NCBI GenBank assembly: GCA_023055355.1
Contig: JALJCS010000001.1
Location: forward strand, 22,569,881-22,633,880
DNA length: 64,000 bases
Direction: 5' to 3'
Origin: Agelaius tricolor
Taxonomy: Eukaryota; Chordata; Aves; Passeriformes; Icteridae
The number at the start of each line of letters is the position of its first letter. The stretch's first letter is position 1. The translations under genes were made by a program, and so were the position numbers. Of this stretch, positions 1 through 13,069 are shown piece by piece. The notes beneath the pieces are model-generated. The model saw only the letters and a program-made list of their open reading frames with translations, was not told the origin of the DNA and ran no database searches.

Positions 1-920
1 AAGAACTGAATTTTTGCCTCTTGTGGTATCTCTTGAAATCAGGCATCAGTGTGATTTATGAAATCTCACTAGGAGCAAAAACCTTCATTCCTCATGTTGC
101 CTATGAAAAGTGATTCCACATTATGTTCTGTCCCGCTAATTGTCCACAGTCCCTAATACTTCCTTTCCCTATCTTCATTCCCATGGATGGTGACTATTTT
201 CCTTAAAAATGTCAAAGGAGATGCAAGAAACTGTCTTCTTCCACACACTGCATATTCTGATCCATGATTTATCAGAAGTGAGGGTATTCCAGGGAAGTGT
301 CTCAGAATCATCTTTCTGGGAATGATAATTTCTGAGGGGGGGCCTGAAATAATTTTTCTCTTTCAATATTTTCTCTTTTATTTCTGTCTGTAGATTATGT
401 TACTGTTAATGTCTGTTCCTATTTAAAAAACAGATGAATATATTTTCCTCTGCCTTAAATAGTCTCACAGCTTTTTGGCACAATTTCCCATCCTTACCAG
501 CTCAGGATTGTAGGATATAAACCCCAGAGCCAAACTTCAGTTTCTTGAATCTTTCAATCTAATAAGTATTTCTGGCATTTCTCTCCAGGGGATGTTTGCC
601 ATCATTTGTCTTGTTTTTTATTCTGGTAAAATAACGTTCTCTGTTTTGCTGTATTAGGTAAATGGAAATTCACAATGGTAGAATCAAAGAAAATCCTCTT
701 GCATCTCTTTATGAAGAAATGTCCACCTCTGAGCTTTTTATGGAAAACAAATCCAGATTCCCAGGGACTGGGACAATGAGGAACTTCCTGCTCTAGGAGA
801 AGTTCTGGTTCAAGACCATCTAAGAAACCTGATGGTGCACAAGTCCAAGAGAGCTGATGAAATGCATCTGCATCCTGAAGGAAGTGGTTAAGCACTATCC
901 ATCACACTTGAGAAATCATG
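1..920. other. Intergenic DNA, no gene recognised
   Basis: AT-rich single-copy-looking DNA. Only short ORFs are present and none resembles a known protein or shows splice-site support. No promoter, CpG cluster or RNA gene was seen. Confidence 0.6.
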
Positions 921-921
921 G

Positions 922-1625
922 CAGTCTGGCTGGAAAAGGGGAAACATAACCCAAATTTAAGAAAGGGAAGATCCAGGGAGCTACAGGCCAGTCTGCCTGA
1001 CCTCTGTGCCTGACAAAATCATGGAGCAGATCCTCCTGGAAGCTGTGCTAAATCACATGGAAAATAAGGTGATTTGCAACAGCCAGCATGGCTTCACTAG
1101 GGGCAAATGGTGCCTGACAAGCCTGGGATCCTCTGCTATGCAGACAGGCTGAGAGGGCTGGGGCTGCTCAGCCTGGAGAAGAGAAGGCTCTGGCTCTCTA
1201 CTGGTATTCCAGTACCTAAAGGGGGCTACAAGACATCTGGAGACGGATGTTGTGCTGGAGCAGGTAGTGATGGGACAAGCAGCAATGGCTTTAACCTGAG
1301 TACCCTGTTCAATAAAGCAGGGTGCAGTGAGGTGGGGGTTGGTGTCTTCTGCTGCACCTGCACTGAGAGAACAAGAGGCAATGGCCCTAAACTTAAAACC
1401 AGGGATATTCCGTGTAAATATTAGGAAAAAAACTTCACTGTTAGGGTGGTCAGGCATTGGAATATGTTGTCCAGGGAGGTGGTAGAGTCACCATCCATGG
1501 AGGTGTTCATGAGGTGTCTGGATCTGGCGCTGGCTGATGTGGTTTAGTGGTTTCAGTGGTGCTGCTGGGCGGACTGGGTGATCTGGAAGGTCTCTTCCAA
1601 CCTTGATGATTCCATGAAAGAAGAT
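922..1625 (+). mobile_element. CR1 LINE fragment (RT part plus 3' end)
   Basis: The sequence follows the typical avian CR1 layout in the plus orientation. First comes reverse-transcriptase coding sequence (about 965-1110, including the 'ctacaggccagtctgcctga' and 'atcatggagcagatcctcct' stretches). The usual segment reading 'gctcagcctggagaagagaa' follows at about 1165. The 3' end reads 'ggaaggtctcttccaacctt' and finishes near a 'gattccatga' tail. The family assignment comes from remembered CR1 consensus features. Frames are broken by stops and indels and about 3 kb of upstream LINE is missing, so this is a dead, 5'-truncated copy with an internal deletion between the RT segment and the 3' part. 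Confidence 0.85.
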
Positions 1626-1627
1626 GG

Positions 1628-1846
1628 CATCAGATCAGTTATTAGGAAGAAATTCTTTACTGTGAGGGTGATGAGGTGCTGGAACAGGTTGCTCACTTCC
1701 ATCCTGGAAGTGTTCAAGGCCAGGCTGACTGGGGCTCTCAGCCTGGTCTCGTGTGCCTCAAGTGCCCCTGCCCAGGGCACAGGGGTTGGAACTAGATAAT
1801 CTTTAGGGTCTCTTCCAATCCAAATCATTCTTTGATTATTCCATGA
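1628..1846 (+). mobile_element. Second CR1 3' end, directly adjacent
   Basis: A second CR1 3' end follows immediately, in the same orientation. It restarts at the internal 'attaggaagaaattctttac' motif and runs through 'ggtctcttccaatccaaatc' to a tail with 'gattattccatgaa', the degenerate CR1 terminal octamer repeat. Either two 5'-truncated insertions landed end to end or the 3' end was duplicated. It has no coding capacity. Confidence 0.8.
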
Positions 1847-4690
1847 ACTGCTTACTGATCAAAATTTATGATATGAGCTCACTAGCTGTGTGTAACCATC
1901 TAAAAACTTACAGTCAAGAGAAAGGTTCAGATACATACCAGAGAGAAAATGACATCATCTTCTTGGGCATGAACAAAACCACAGATGCTCCAATTAAAGC
2001 CCAGATTAATAAGAATTTTTTTTTGAAAGGCTGAAGAGCATAACTTTGCTTTGGTTTCTCTCTTAACAGGTTGTTGAAAGATGAGGTAGTAGGAAGCCTT
2101 CTGTCTTTTCCAAGGAAGAGAAGGTGAGCTCAAGCTCAATGGGCTGCTTGCTCCTGGTGAAGCCTTGCATTACAGGGGTTTGCTCACCCATGTCCAGTGG
2201 GAACAGTTATGTGGCACTTAGACTTTACTAAAAACTAAAACTGGTATTGGAAAACAATAGCAATAGGTTTTTAGTGCCAGAAGTTTGAAACAGACTCTTT
2301 TGCTAATTACTGTTTTTTTAACGAGTCCTTTTTTTTTCCTATTTAAAAACAAAACAGTTTTCACTCTTAGTTATGAAATGTTCTACTAAATGAGAATGTG
2401 TGGAGTTCTACATATCTCCCAACAAGCTTCATGTGCTGAGCTTCCTGTCTATTTAAAATGAGAAAACTACCTTGTGATTGAACTCATTGGTCTTCACTCA
2501 TAAATTGGGAATTGAAGCAACTCTTTGTACCATGTCTGTTTTTTTCTAGATTGGATTTTAGCACTTCAAAGAATGGCCCATTACTTTGTCTGCTGCTTGG
2601 TGGCATAAGAAAGCAACAAATTTATGTGTGGTTTCTAAGTAGTGTTTAGTACAATGAAGACTGAGATGAGCTTGACAATGACTTATGTCATGGTGTAAGT
2701 TTCTCATTGTGTTTAAATTATTCCTAAATGAGGAACATGTGACAAAATGCAATAACTGCAGCTAATTCAGCCCTCAGCAAGCATGCAAACAAGTGTACTG
2801 GAGATGCTTAAGAGGAAGAAGTGAGGAAGATGACCTGTATATCTGGGGACAACAGTTAAATCTTAAACTCTTCTGTTAGTTATCCATGTCACCACAGGCT
2901 GGACATTAGGTGCTTTTGAAATAATCGCTGGTAACCCTGAACTCAGCCTTCCTGCAGAACCTGTGGAGCACGTGCTCAGGGCAGCACCACTGGGAAATGT
3001 GGCTGAGTTTGAAGGAGCTGGTTACACACTAGGCTGAGCTGGGAGTCTTGGGAGCTGCAGGAAAGAGAATTGCTTGACAGATGTGTGGGTAGTTTGTGTT
3101 TTGAGTAGGGAGGTAGGGGCCCAGAGTAGGAGAGTAGGCCACCATAACGCTAGGGCTGAAAAACAGCCAGAGAGGGAAAACTGTAGTTTCCTAATTTCTT
3201 TTGCCCTTTACTGTAATATTTCCAAGTTCTGCTTATCCAAAAAGACAGAATGCAAAATAAATGTTTTATTTTCCTCTTGGCCTTCATCTTTCTCTGCCAT
3301 AACAGTTTTTGTGGCATTGTTGCAATGAAACAGAATTTTGTTCATCTTCAAACTGTAGTTTACCTGCTGAGGAGGGTAGATATATATAAATATATAGCAG
3401 AGAATTTGAAAGGAAAAACTTCCAGCCTGGTGTCACAACGCTTGCTATTGAGGTTGCTATTGCCACGGATATCATTGCTCTTTGTCATCAGGCAGATATT
3501 AATGTATTGATTTTATAAGCCTGTAGGTGTTAAATTTGTGCAGGTCACTCTGCTTAGCACCTATCTGTGAAGAGTTTGTTGTCTTAGGTTGATTCTCATC
3601 TTACCTACTCTGAAGAATGACCCCTGAAGTTGATGATTTACGTTTCTTGGACACCAGCATTATAGTTTGTACCACTATTTAGTCACTGCTAAATGTGACC
3701 CATGCAGTTTTTGGAGATGCATATTCCTACCCTGCTTCTGAATTTAGCTCACTGCACTCTTACTAAATAGAAGTCTGGAAGGGACAAAAAGAGACCTCCC
3801 TCTGAAATTTAATCCAGATCACACATGTGGTGTGGTAGGGAACAAGAACCACAGAGACCTCTGCCAGCCCTAGATCTTATAAAATCTAAACACACCAATA
3901 ATCACTGAGGTTATTTTTAAATGTTTAACATGACTCTCCAAAGCACATACACATTTAACATCTGTATCTCTTTAAAGAGTTATTTATTCTAATATATCAC
4001 AGCTCTGGCAGTAATTTTGTGTTAATTGCTCAGAACAGGCTGAACTTCAGAGGGTTATAAATTTCAGTATGACATGTACTGTGCGTTTGTTTTAGTTTTG
4101 CTTTTTTTTTTCCAAATTTACATCTACTGAATAGCCAACTAACCTGACATCATTGGGAGCTCAGGATGGTTGGTGTCTGTCCATTTCACTCCACAAGTGT
4201 GGATTTATGGCCATGAGTCATGAAAGTAGAATTACCTTTTCATGAGGTTAGCGTGATCTGTTTCCATATAAGATGCTTCTATGGTAATGTTGATCATGTT
4301 ACTAGGGTGATGTAAAAACATTAACCAAGTGTTTTACACAGAATTCATTTTAAAGGAAACTGGGCATTAACTTCTGTTCCCTTACTAATGCATATGCTTA
4401 TCCATACTTAGAAATACACTTTAGTGCTTGAATGTTAGTCTGAGCACTAAAGTGCCTTAGTGGCACTTAAATCCCCAAAAAGATTTAAGCCATAATTCCA
4501 ACTCCCTGCTCCCTAACCCCAAATTTCTGTTCTGTTTCTGCCCATGCACAAACAGCAGGATTCATCACTTGCATTTTCATTCTGTGTGGTTGCACGCACT
4601 CGTGGCTCTAGGAATGTGCTCTGAGTGGGAATCTGCCTGCCTGTCTGACCATCAGGATCTAACTTGGCTTTTATTTTGACCACACACACA
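1847..4690. other. Intergenic DNA, nothing recognised
   Basis: AT-rich sequence with short random ORFs only. No CpG island, splice-flanked ORF, tRNA-like fold or clear repeat was recognised. A few short A/T homopolymers occur. Confidence 0.5.
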
Positions 4691-4870
4691 TTTCATGAAG
4701 CCATGGAATGGTTTGGATTGGAAGGGACATTTGAGAGCACCTAGCTCCAGTCCCCCTGCCATGGACAGGGATGCCTCCCACTGGATCAGGCTGCTGAAGG
4801 ACTCGGCCAGCCTGGCCATGAACACTTCCTGGGAGGGGCATGGAGCTGTGCCACGGGAGCTGTGTGTTTA
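4691..4870 (-). mobile_element. CR1 LINE 3' end, antisense
   Basis: The plus strand reads 'ccatggaatggtttggattg' followed by 'gaagggacat' and 'cccctgccatggacagggat'. This is the reverse complement of the CR1 3' terminal region (usually close to 'catagaatggtttgggttgg' on this strand). The fragment ends near the 'tggccatgaacacttcctgg' motif. It is a short 5'-truncated dead copy. Confidence 0.8.
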
Positions 4871-7340
4871 TTTTGAGGGCTTGCTTAAAAAATTCCCACT
4901 CCAATGGTTTTTCCACCCTGATTATGTGGATGGCACGTGCTAATCAGGGGGCTCTGGGTGTTGAAATCTCTCTTTAAAACTCAAGATTCTTTATCAGCTC
5001 TGGCAGGTTTTTTTTTGGCAGGATGTCTTGTCCAGCCCCTGCATTCATATCCTTTTCATTTGCGTGCACAGGAGTAGTACATTAATGCTTTACTACTTAA
5101 GGAGCAGTCTGGAATGCCAGACATAACTGGATAGCCTCTCAGCAGCTACAGCACTGATTAAATGTCTGTGAGCAGCAGAACTGGAGGCCTGGCAAAGAGA
5201 ATAGGATCCTACAGTGTGCTCAGTGTCTGTGAATATTTAGAGTGAAGGGGTCAGTTGTGAAAGAATTTAATTTAAAAATTTTTCTCTGCTTTCGCTTGTG
5301 GCAGATTGGCTTTCAGAAGGAATCCATTTCCTATATTTGCATTGCTGTTTCTGAGCGACTAGTGTCCAGAATGACCTTTCCTGTGCTTTAGGAAATTGTC
5401 AAACAACAATTGTGAATGCTGCTGGGGGACTGTGCAAGCAATTTGGATAATGAAACAATGAAATGCATCTTAAAATACCTGGAAAAAAACCACCAATCTC
5501 TAAATGGCTTCAAAGGATGGCACTATATTTTTGGGAAGAGATAGAAAATGGTCCTCCATCTGTGTTCTGTGTCCTTCTTCTCTGGTGCACTTATTGCTGT
5601 CCATGGACATTGTACTAGGTTTGTGTGACCAGGTTTTGGTAGCATTTCCTCCTTTTGAATAAGTGTTTTTGCAATTTTATATCTGCTTTAGCTTCCTGTA
5701 GAAGAGTTTCCCTTCTCTTTAAGGGAAATACTTTGCTGTGTGCTGTAAACCAGTTTTGTAACATTCTGCTCATTTGAGTATCGACTCCTAGAAAGACAGG
5801 AAGTGCCAGTGCAAGAGGGCAGGAGGGGAAAAATGCTGTGAAGAAACTCAGGTCAAAGTAACAACAGCTAAACAGAGGGCTTCTTGGTGCTTTCTGCTAG
5901 ATGCAGAGAAGCATGGTATTACTTGAAAGATGGGTAAATTTTTTAAAATAAAATCTCCTTCCTTTTGTTACTAATTTTAAGGATTTCTTTTTTTGAACCC
6001 AGTTTTGGTAAACCCTTCAGAATTAGAACAGATAACTGGTTTCTCTAACCACTTTTTCATCTGTCCATAGATAGTTTTACTGCTACAGGTGGTGTGGCCA
6101 AGCTCAGACATTCAAACAAATACATCTGACACACACCCATGCACAAACAAACAAAGCAGAACCTTTGATTCTGAACATGAAATGTGAACAGTCTAATACA
6201 CTAAATTTATTTTCTTTTCTATTGGTTTCTGAAATTAGTACACACAAATAATTTCTCCTAGTCTTTTTCTACAGTCATGAGGAATGAGGATGTCACACCA
6301 TCAGATGTGGGGCATGGAGAATGTGTGACAAACCCATGGGGGTTAGCAGCAAATGTGGGGGTTACAAGCCCTGTGTGATCCACTTTCCATGGTTGTAGTA
6401 GACTAAAATAAGAGGGGAAGTTCTCACCATGCCAGAATCAGAGGGCTGTGCTTCTCCAAGGCAGGTGAGAAAGGATCCCTGGTTTTAGCCAAAAAAAGGT
6501 AGCAGCACTTCATTCAGCAGAGAGATTATTGTACATTTACTTGTTCCCAGATAATTCCTGTTCTCATCTCACCTCTCAAACAAGCAATTGTCAATGGATG
6601 GAGAGTTTGGACTGTGGTAGTGGTTTGGATAGCAGCATCCAAGGCACACATGCTCTTCCCTCTAAGAAAAGTGTCTTCTGTGTGGCCAGGAGAACTCTGA
6701 CTGAACTCTTTCAGTTATACATGTGGGCAATTCTGTGTGTAAAATAAATCCTTTGGAGGCAGGAAAATTGGCTAAATGTACATTTTCCACTTAGGTTACA
6801 AAATAGCCTGTAACTGTTCTGTAACCTGGGTAACTGATGTTCTATTTGTATTATACAGAGGATTCTTTTATCTTTCAATGCACATTTGATTCACAGATTG
6901 TTTACACTTGGGGTGTCGATATTGCTGGTAAAGATAGAAAGTGTAAAACACATTAACAACAAAAAACTCCCCACCCAAATTGCCAAACTCAAACAGACAA
7001 GTGAACAAAAAAGAATAATAAAAGAAAACAAACAAACAAACACACACACACACCCCCCAGCCAAAAAGACCCTTAAACACTGTGAGTTTTCAAGAGGTTG
7101 AGAGGAGTACCATTAATGTTCTGGTTAATTATTTACTGGCGTTTGGGATGGTTTCACTTGGCTGTAAGTGATAATCACATGGCAATAAAATTAACTCTTC
7201 TGTTCAGGAGCTTTCTAGTGACTTAACACAATTTGTGAATCTTCATAAGGCTTGCTCAAAAGACCCAGCTTTCAAAAGTAAGGGATTTTATTTTCCTTGG
7301 GATGAAGAAAGGGTAGAAAGAATAGTATTGGTTATTTTCC
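4871..7340. other. Intergenic DNA, simple repeats only
   Basis: No gene is recognised. It contains a short CAAA/CA-rich tract at about 7026-7060 and other minor A-rich runs. Confidence 0.5.
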
Positions 7341-7349
7341 TTGTCTTTC

Positions 7350-7421
7350 AGATGGAGGAATTGAGGCATTGGGTAGTTTGTGTATTTAAGTCACACAGCA
7401 TGGCAGGAATTAAAATCTGAT
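7350..7421 (+). mobile_element. Possible MIR core fragment
   Basis: The order 'atggaggaattgaggcattg', then 'ttaagtcacacagcatggca', then 'ggaattaaaatctg' matches the MIR core pattern of 'gaggaaactgaggc' followed by 'aagtcacacagc' and 'ggaattgaaacc'. The copy is very old and diverged. The assignment rests on remembered consensus and needs a profile search. Confidence 0.5.
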
Positions 7422-7499
7422 AATTAGATGTGTAATGACTCTTTAATGCCAAAGAAAATCTTGAAATAGCTGACAGACTCTAAAAGTTCCAAATGTCAT

Positions 7500-9240
7500 T
7501 GAGGATGACAAAGACGCCATTGCAGGGGACATTCAGGAGATGGCACTTAGGTCAGAAGCCTGTCAGAGAGAACCTGGGGAAAGAGAGCAGCTAAAGGAAC
7601 TGAAAAGAACACTGAATCACCCTTCAGATGTATTAGTGATAATTAACCTCTTAGACAATCTAGTGAGAACTGATGATCAGGGTACAAAGGGAGCAAACAC
7701 TCAGAGGGCTGAGAAGCTGAAGAAATAGAGATAATTCCCCAGCCAGAACCCTCTCCTGGACAGGACAAAGTGAAGAACACAAGCAGAGGATCTGTCTGAC
7801 ACTGAAGTGACTATAGGTTGAGTTTTTGAGAAGAATCAGCACTAACCAAGTGTGTTTTCAGTAAAAGGCTTAAACAAAATGGAAAAAGAGAATTGCTGAA
7901 ATACTAAAAATAATGCATAGCAGTCTCAGTATCACTCTGGCCTAATCTTTGTTGGTGCCTGAGGACTGGAGTGTGGCAAATATGCCACCAAACTTTATGA
8001 AAGGTCCCAGGAGAATCCAAGGAACTACATGCCTGTAATCTGAACATGCAAGTTAATGGGAATTAAGTTAAAGGAACTATCAATTAGTAGGTACCTAAAG
8101 AAATACTTGAAGAGAGTCAGAATGGATTTTATAACATTTAATTCAGGCTCATCTGGAGTTCTTGGATCAGCAGATAAGTGGATCAGGGATATTCAGTAGA
8201 TGCATTTTATGACACCTCTAAAGAGGGTTCAGTAAATTCACTCAACAAATAATTATTTCAAGAAACGGAATAGTTATGAGTAGAGAAAATGCATATATGT
8301 GATTAAAAGGGAGAAAAGGGAGTAAAACTAAGCTATGAACTCTCCCATGAGGGACAGCTCATCCAGTGATGTTCCACAGGAAACCTTACTGGGACCTGCA
8401 GAGCTCAACACTTTCATGAATGGTCTGGTAGGAGTGTGAATAAAGTAGCAAGAAGGCTGATGATGGTGCAGCTTTACTCAGGACAGACAGGAGAAAGGCA
8501 GTTTCAGAAGACTGGAAGGAAGACTTTATATTTATATTTTGGCAATTAAAATAGATAGACAAAATTCAGCTGATAAAATTCAATGTAAGTACACATGAGG
8601 TAGTGTATATGGGAAAAATCAGTCCTAGCATCATATATGAAGAGTTGGCCTTGAGTTTATCATTGCTGCTCAGGAAGGAGATCTTGGGATTATGACAGAT
8701 TGTTGAATTGTGTGGGATTGATGCTGGGCAGTCATCAAAACTGCAAACCTATTTTCTGGAGTTCTTAGGAAAGGGACAGTGAACATCAAGATCCTTCTGT
8801 ATCAATCCATGGCTTGACCACAACTTGAATACTGCATGTAGTTACAGTTCTTTTATGTTAAAGGGTGAGGAAAAGGTTAGGGAAAGGGTTTCCTTTGTCT
8901 TAGGAAAAGCCATAATTTTCCCAGAAAAAACTGGGTAAGAGGAATAATCAAGGATGTAAAATGGCTGCCAAAAAAAAAAAAAAAAAAGAAGAAGAAGAAG
9001 AAAAAAGACTGCTTAGGCTAGGACAAGCAGAGTTACTGGGAACAGGGTCAAACAAGAAGTTTTCTTCTTCTAAGTGGTGATAGCCCTATGGAACTTGCTG
9101 CCAGAAGTTGCTGCAGATGCTGGTACTGTGGATGAGAATCTGGTCAAAACATTTGACAGGAAGATCTGTGGAAGGGTACTACCTAAGGAATTCATGGAAA
9201 GCTTGTGTGACTCACCAGCTGTAAATAGTTGGTGTGGGAA
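7500..9240 (+). mobile_element. Ancient degenerate LINE of the CR1/L3 group
   Basis: Several segments keep the order found in CR1/L3 LINEs. These are an RT-like region ('aatccaaggaactacatgcc' at about 8015 and 'gtcagaatggattttataac' at about 8117), a late ORF2 region ('tcaggaaggagatcttggga' at about 8670 and 'tgtatcaatccatggcttga' at about 8798, then 'cttgaatactgcatgtagtt'), and the terminal 'tggaacttgctgccagaagt' region at about 9089. No open frame survives. A pure A then GAA tract at 8970-9005 interrupts it. The 5' boundary at 7500 is a guess, and the part after about 7960 is the best supported. It is much more degraded than the CR1 copies at 922-1846. Confidence 0.6.
8970..9005 (+). repeat. 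Poly-A followed by (GAA)n
   Basis: About 18 A residues run directly into about six GAA units, inside the old LINE. This could be the tail of a retroposed sequence or simple slippage expansion. Confidence 0.8.
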
Positions 9241-12200
9241 AGCACCCAGGGGAAGCACGCTCACCCTGTTCCTATTCTTCCTTGGACAGCTGCTTTTGAT
9301 CAGGGCTGTAGGGAGAGAGCTGGGCTGGGTGGGCCCTGGGAGGGGGCTGGGGGGGCTGCCCAGCAGGAATGCAGGAGCTACGTGCTGTGCTAACCTGGGC
9401 AGCAGCACCAGAGCCCAGCTGGCTCCGGCTGAGCCAACCCCCAGAGAGCCCATCCAGGGCTGGCACCCACCAGCCTGGGCTGGGATTCCTGCTGTCATCA
9501 CTGGGTGTGCCCAGCTCTGAGCTAGCTGATATAAAATATTGCTATTCCTCACTGCTCTTTGCTGCCTGGGCATTCCCACCCAGCGGGCATGGTGTGCACC
9601 AATTATTTTGGTGGAGTCTACAAATATAAAGATGCTAAATTCTCAGAGGAGGAGAAGTATTCCAGCTTGAACTCTCTCGGTTTGTTTCCATTTTCTCTTT
9701 ATTCATTTCATAGATCTAATGATTTTTTCTGAGTGTCAGCTCTAGCACACTTACATTGGGGTCTGAAAATCATTAGGTTGGGGGTTTTTTTGTTAATGGA
9801 TCACTGTCAGCAATAGTAAATATTTGCAGCCAGAACTGATGCTATATATAAGAATAGATTCCAGTGTATTCTCTTTTTAATTGTGATGGCTTTGAAGATC
9901 TACCAGCACTGAAAATTAGCAAATAACTATTTTTATCCCTAGAGTCAGCAGTTCTGACTCAGAGTGTCCATTAAGGAAATGAATTTTAAACAACAGGATT
10001 CTTAAAAATTATTGTTGCTCATTATCTTAACTACACTTAAAAAGGAATGGCATCTATTATAGAAATGAAAATATTCTATTGGTGTAATTACAAACTAATG
10101 AAGACCGTTAGAAAGTAATTATGTTAATTAATATCATTGCACATTTAATCCCGGGATGATTCTCAAGGTCTCCAGCTGGGGGCACTGGGCAAACACGGAA
10201 ACCTGGCAATGGGCAGCGCGAGTGAGGCTTGCACCCAGACAAGAACTGTGCTGCAGGTGAGGAGGCAGGGAAACCAAAACCACCAAGGAAAATGGATGTG
10301 AGGTACAGTCATCACCCTGGATTTGAGAATTTCCTAAGATGAAATACATTTTATTTTCAAAACTCTTTCGTTAGTGACAAACAGTTGTACGCTTTTCATT
10401 ACTCTTAAATCAATCAGATTCTTTAGCAAATCTATGCCTTTAATCAATAACTTCAAATTCTAATGGACCCAGATAGAAAAGTTATTGTAAATTTCAATTT
10501 GTTGCCATTCAGTTTCATTAAACATTTCCAGCCTTGTATAAATCATTGTCTCTACCTACCTTATTAATATTGCTATTTATTCATTTATATCAGGGAAAGA
10601 GCTAGAAAAGAAACAGAAGATGCTCCTTGTCATAGTGTGAAGCCCAGCATGTTTTGAGGTCTATATGGGCCTGGAGAGAGAGATTTAGCATCTAGAACAA
10701 TGCTAAATGCTGAAGAGAAGGTGTGGCATATAATTACTCAAGGAAAACCAAGTATGCTATTAGGAATGTGTCAGAGACCAATGGTGGTTTCATGCTTTCA
10801 ACTCATACCATTAAAAAAAATTACAAAATGCCAGTTCAGGAAATCATAGCCCTAATTTTGTTGGTAAGGTTCTCTAAACCAGGTCAGGCAGATGATTTTT
10901 AAGTTAGCCAATTTAGTGCTGAACTGGGTATTCAAAAGCAGAGTTTGATAGCAGCTATAGGAGAATGCATGAAGGGCTGAATACACTTATGGGGACTGCA
11001 CAACTGTAAATGGATGGACCAATAAAGAAAGTAAACATTCAACATTGCCAAGCTCAGAGTAGCCTAGATCTTCCTTCCAGATGATATTTTTAACTGGATT
11101 TTGCAATAAAGCAATGGATTTCCTGATCCCTGGAGCTCCTGGCCTTCTATCTGGCCTCTGTGTTACAAGTTATGACTGCTTGCAATGGATTGAAGCCAAA
11201 AGTTTGTGTCCACATCACCGGCTGTCAAAACACAGGGACTTCTGTCTGGGTGTGTAGATACTCAGTTTTGGAAAAGCAGGAGGGAACATTTTGTTCATGT
11301 TTCTCCCTAGACACACCAATACACAGAGACAGAGAAAAAACCAAAGCCCTAATCATGCCAGACTTCCTTAGTGTCTTCCATGTAATTGCAGAAAGCAATC
11401 TAGAAATACTAAAGCTTCAGAGTGGCAAAAGCATTAAACTCATTAGGGAACCAGAAAGTTGAAATAACTATCAGGTGGTTGGTTGCAAGGATAGGAAAGG
11501 TTTAGGAGTTCTATTTTCTAGTCCTTTAATCTAAGCTCTAGGCCACGAATAAGAAGCCTTGAATTCACAATCAACCTTGCAAAAACAAAATTTTGTTTAC
11601 ACCTTGACAAGCAGTGAACAGTACCAAGATGCTCATTGTTGCAAACCTGTAAAGAATGTTTGCTTTTTAATATCTCAGTGCTGTTTCAAGAGAATGAAGT
11701 TGCTCTTGGACCTTGACATGTAGAATGAATTAAATGACACGTGAATAAATATATATTAATTCTTTTTTATTAAAGTATCAAAACAAACTTAAGAATAGAA
11801 AACAAACTGCTTTTTAATGCATTTTAAGGGTTCTCCTGAATAAAGTATACTTTGAGAAAACTCATGCAACATACTGTGTAGCTGTTTAAACACTCTTTTC
11901 CTGGGCACAGTCAAGTGACCCTGAGTACCATCATTTCCAGAGCAGCGTGCAGGAGCACGCACACACACACACATACAGAAGGAATACAGAGCAGCTATGA
12001 CTGCACATGTAAAGAAATAAAAATAGATTCTCTTCTGACAATAGTAGTGGTACCATATTAACATTTGGCATGCCGAGTAAATAAGATCAAGCAACAAAAG
12101 CATGACGCCTGCGTCACCAGTGATATGGTTAAAGCAACCATACAAATTCCCTAAGGGAGACACATGAATTCTGGCATTACAGTCTCTGTGGTAACACTTT

Positions 12201-13069
12201 ATAACCAATCATGAGACAAACAGCCCTGTCTGCTGGTATTTGAGAGGCAAAAAGCAAAGCCAAAGTGTACGATACCGGGGCGATGCCTTGGCTTTGTATT
12301 TCCCCATTACAGAAGTCAAATAATGAACATTGTTTGACAAGTTTATTGTACACACTCCATGTAGATCTGTTGTCTGGTAAATAGTTGGCCCAATTACATG
12401 TAGAACTTGCCCTTTAAACCAGAGAAGTTGCCACAGAGGCTCGATACTCTGCTCACAGGACATGGAAAAACTCTCACTGAAGTCAATAGAACCTCCTTCC
12501 AATATACAGAAAGATCATGGATTCTTAAGACAAAATTGGACCTAGAATGTCATCTTTGTAATACATTCACTTTTCAGATACATGAAGCACATACCCTTAA
12601 CACGTGATATAGGACATTACAATATATCCAGATCTTAGGCAATGGTACTAAGTAGTTCTGTTGCAGAATATAACAATCATATGAGGACCAGGTACAATGT
12701 GTGATGGACTCATGCGAGACTTGCAGGGTAAGAAGCTCATGGCTGAGGTATCTTCAAGTTTAGCCTTTAGAACAAACACACAACTTCAACACCGCAGAAC
12801 TGGTGTAAAATATTATGCACTGTAAGCTCCACTTGTACTTTGCTTTGTTTAAATTGTGACATTGAACAGTCAGACACCACAGATGGAGGTACAGAATCTT
12901 GGAAGGTACAATATCTGCACCCAATCATTCAGGACACTCAGTGCCTCGTCTTCAAAAAAGATGAAGGATAGTGGTGTCTCAAGTACAACTGGTGAAGTTT
13001 AGGAATATATAATATTAAACACCAAGAGATAAAAGTAAAAAGACAGCCCAACACTTGTGTTTTCAGTTT
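9241..13069. other. Flank downstream of ATF3, no gene recognised
   Basis: AT-rich DNA beyond the likely ATF3 3' end. A minus-strand ORF of 139 codons at 11789-12208 has no recognisable domain and an amino-acid composition typical of random AT-rich DNA. Alternative minus-strand AATAAA hexamers (for example 12342-12347) leave room for a longer ATF3 3'UTR. A short CA run is at about 11957-11973. A near-palindrome of two CRE half-sites (TGACGCCTGCGTCA) lies at 12103-12116. Confidence 0.45.

Noticed and set aside
1053..1457. Overlapping ORFs of 134 and 105 codons near 1.1-1.45 kb
   Set aside because: They lie within CR1 LINE sequence and do not match the CR1 protein frame continuously.
9070..9579. 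169-codon minus-strand ORF with an overlapping 148-codon plus-strand ORF
   Set aside because: It overlaps the end of an old LINE and a local GC-rich patch. No domain, splice sites or promoter were seen.
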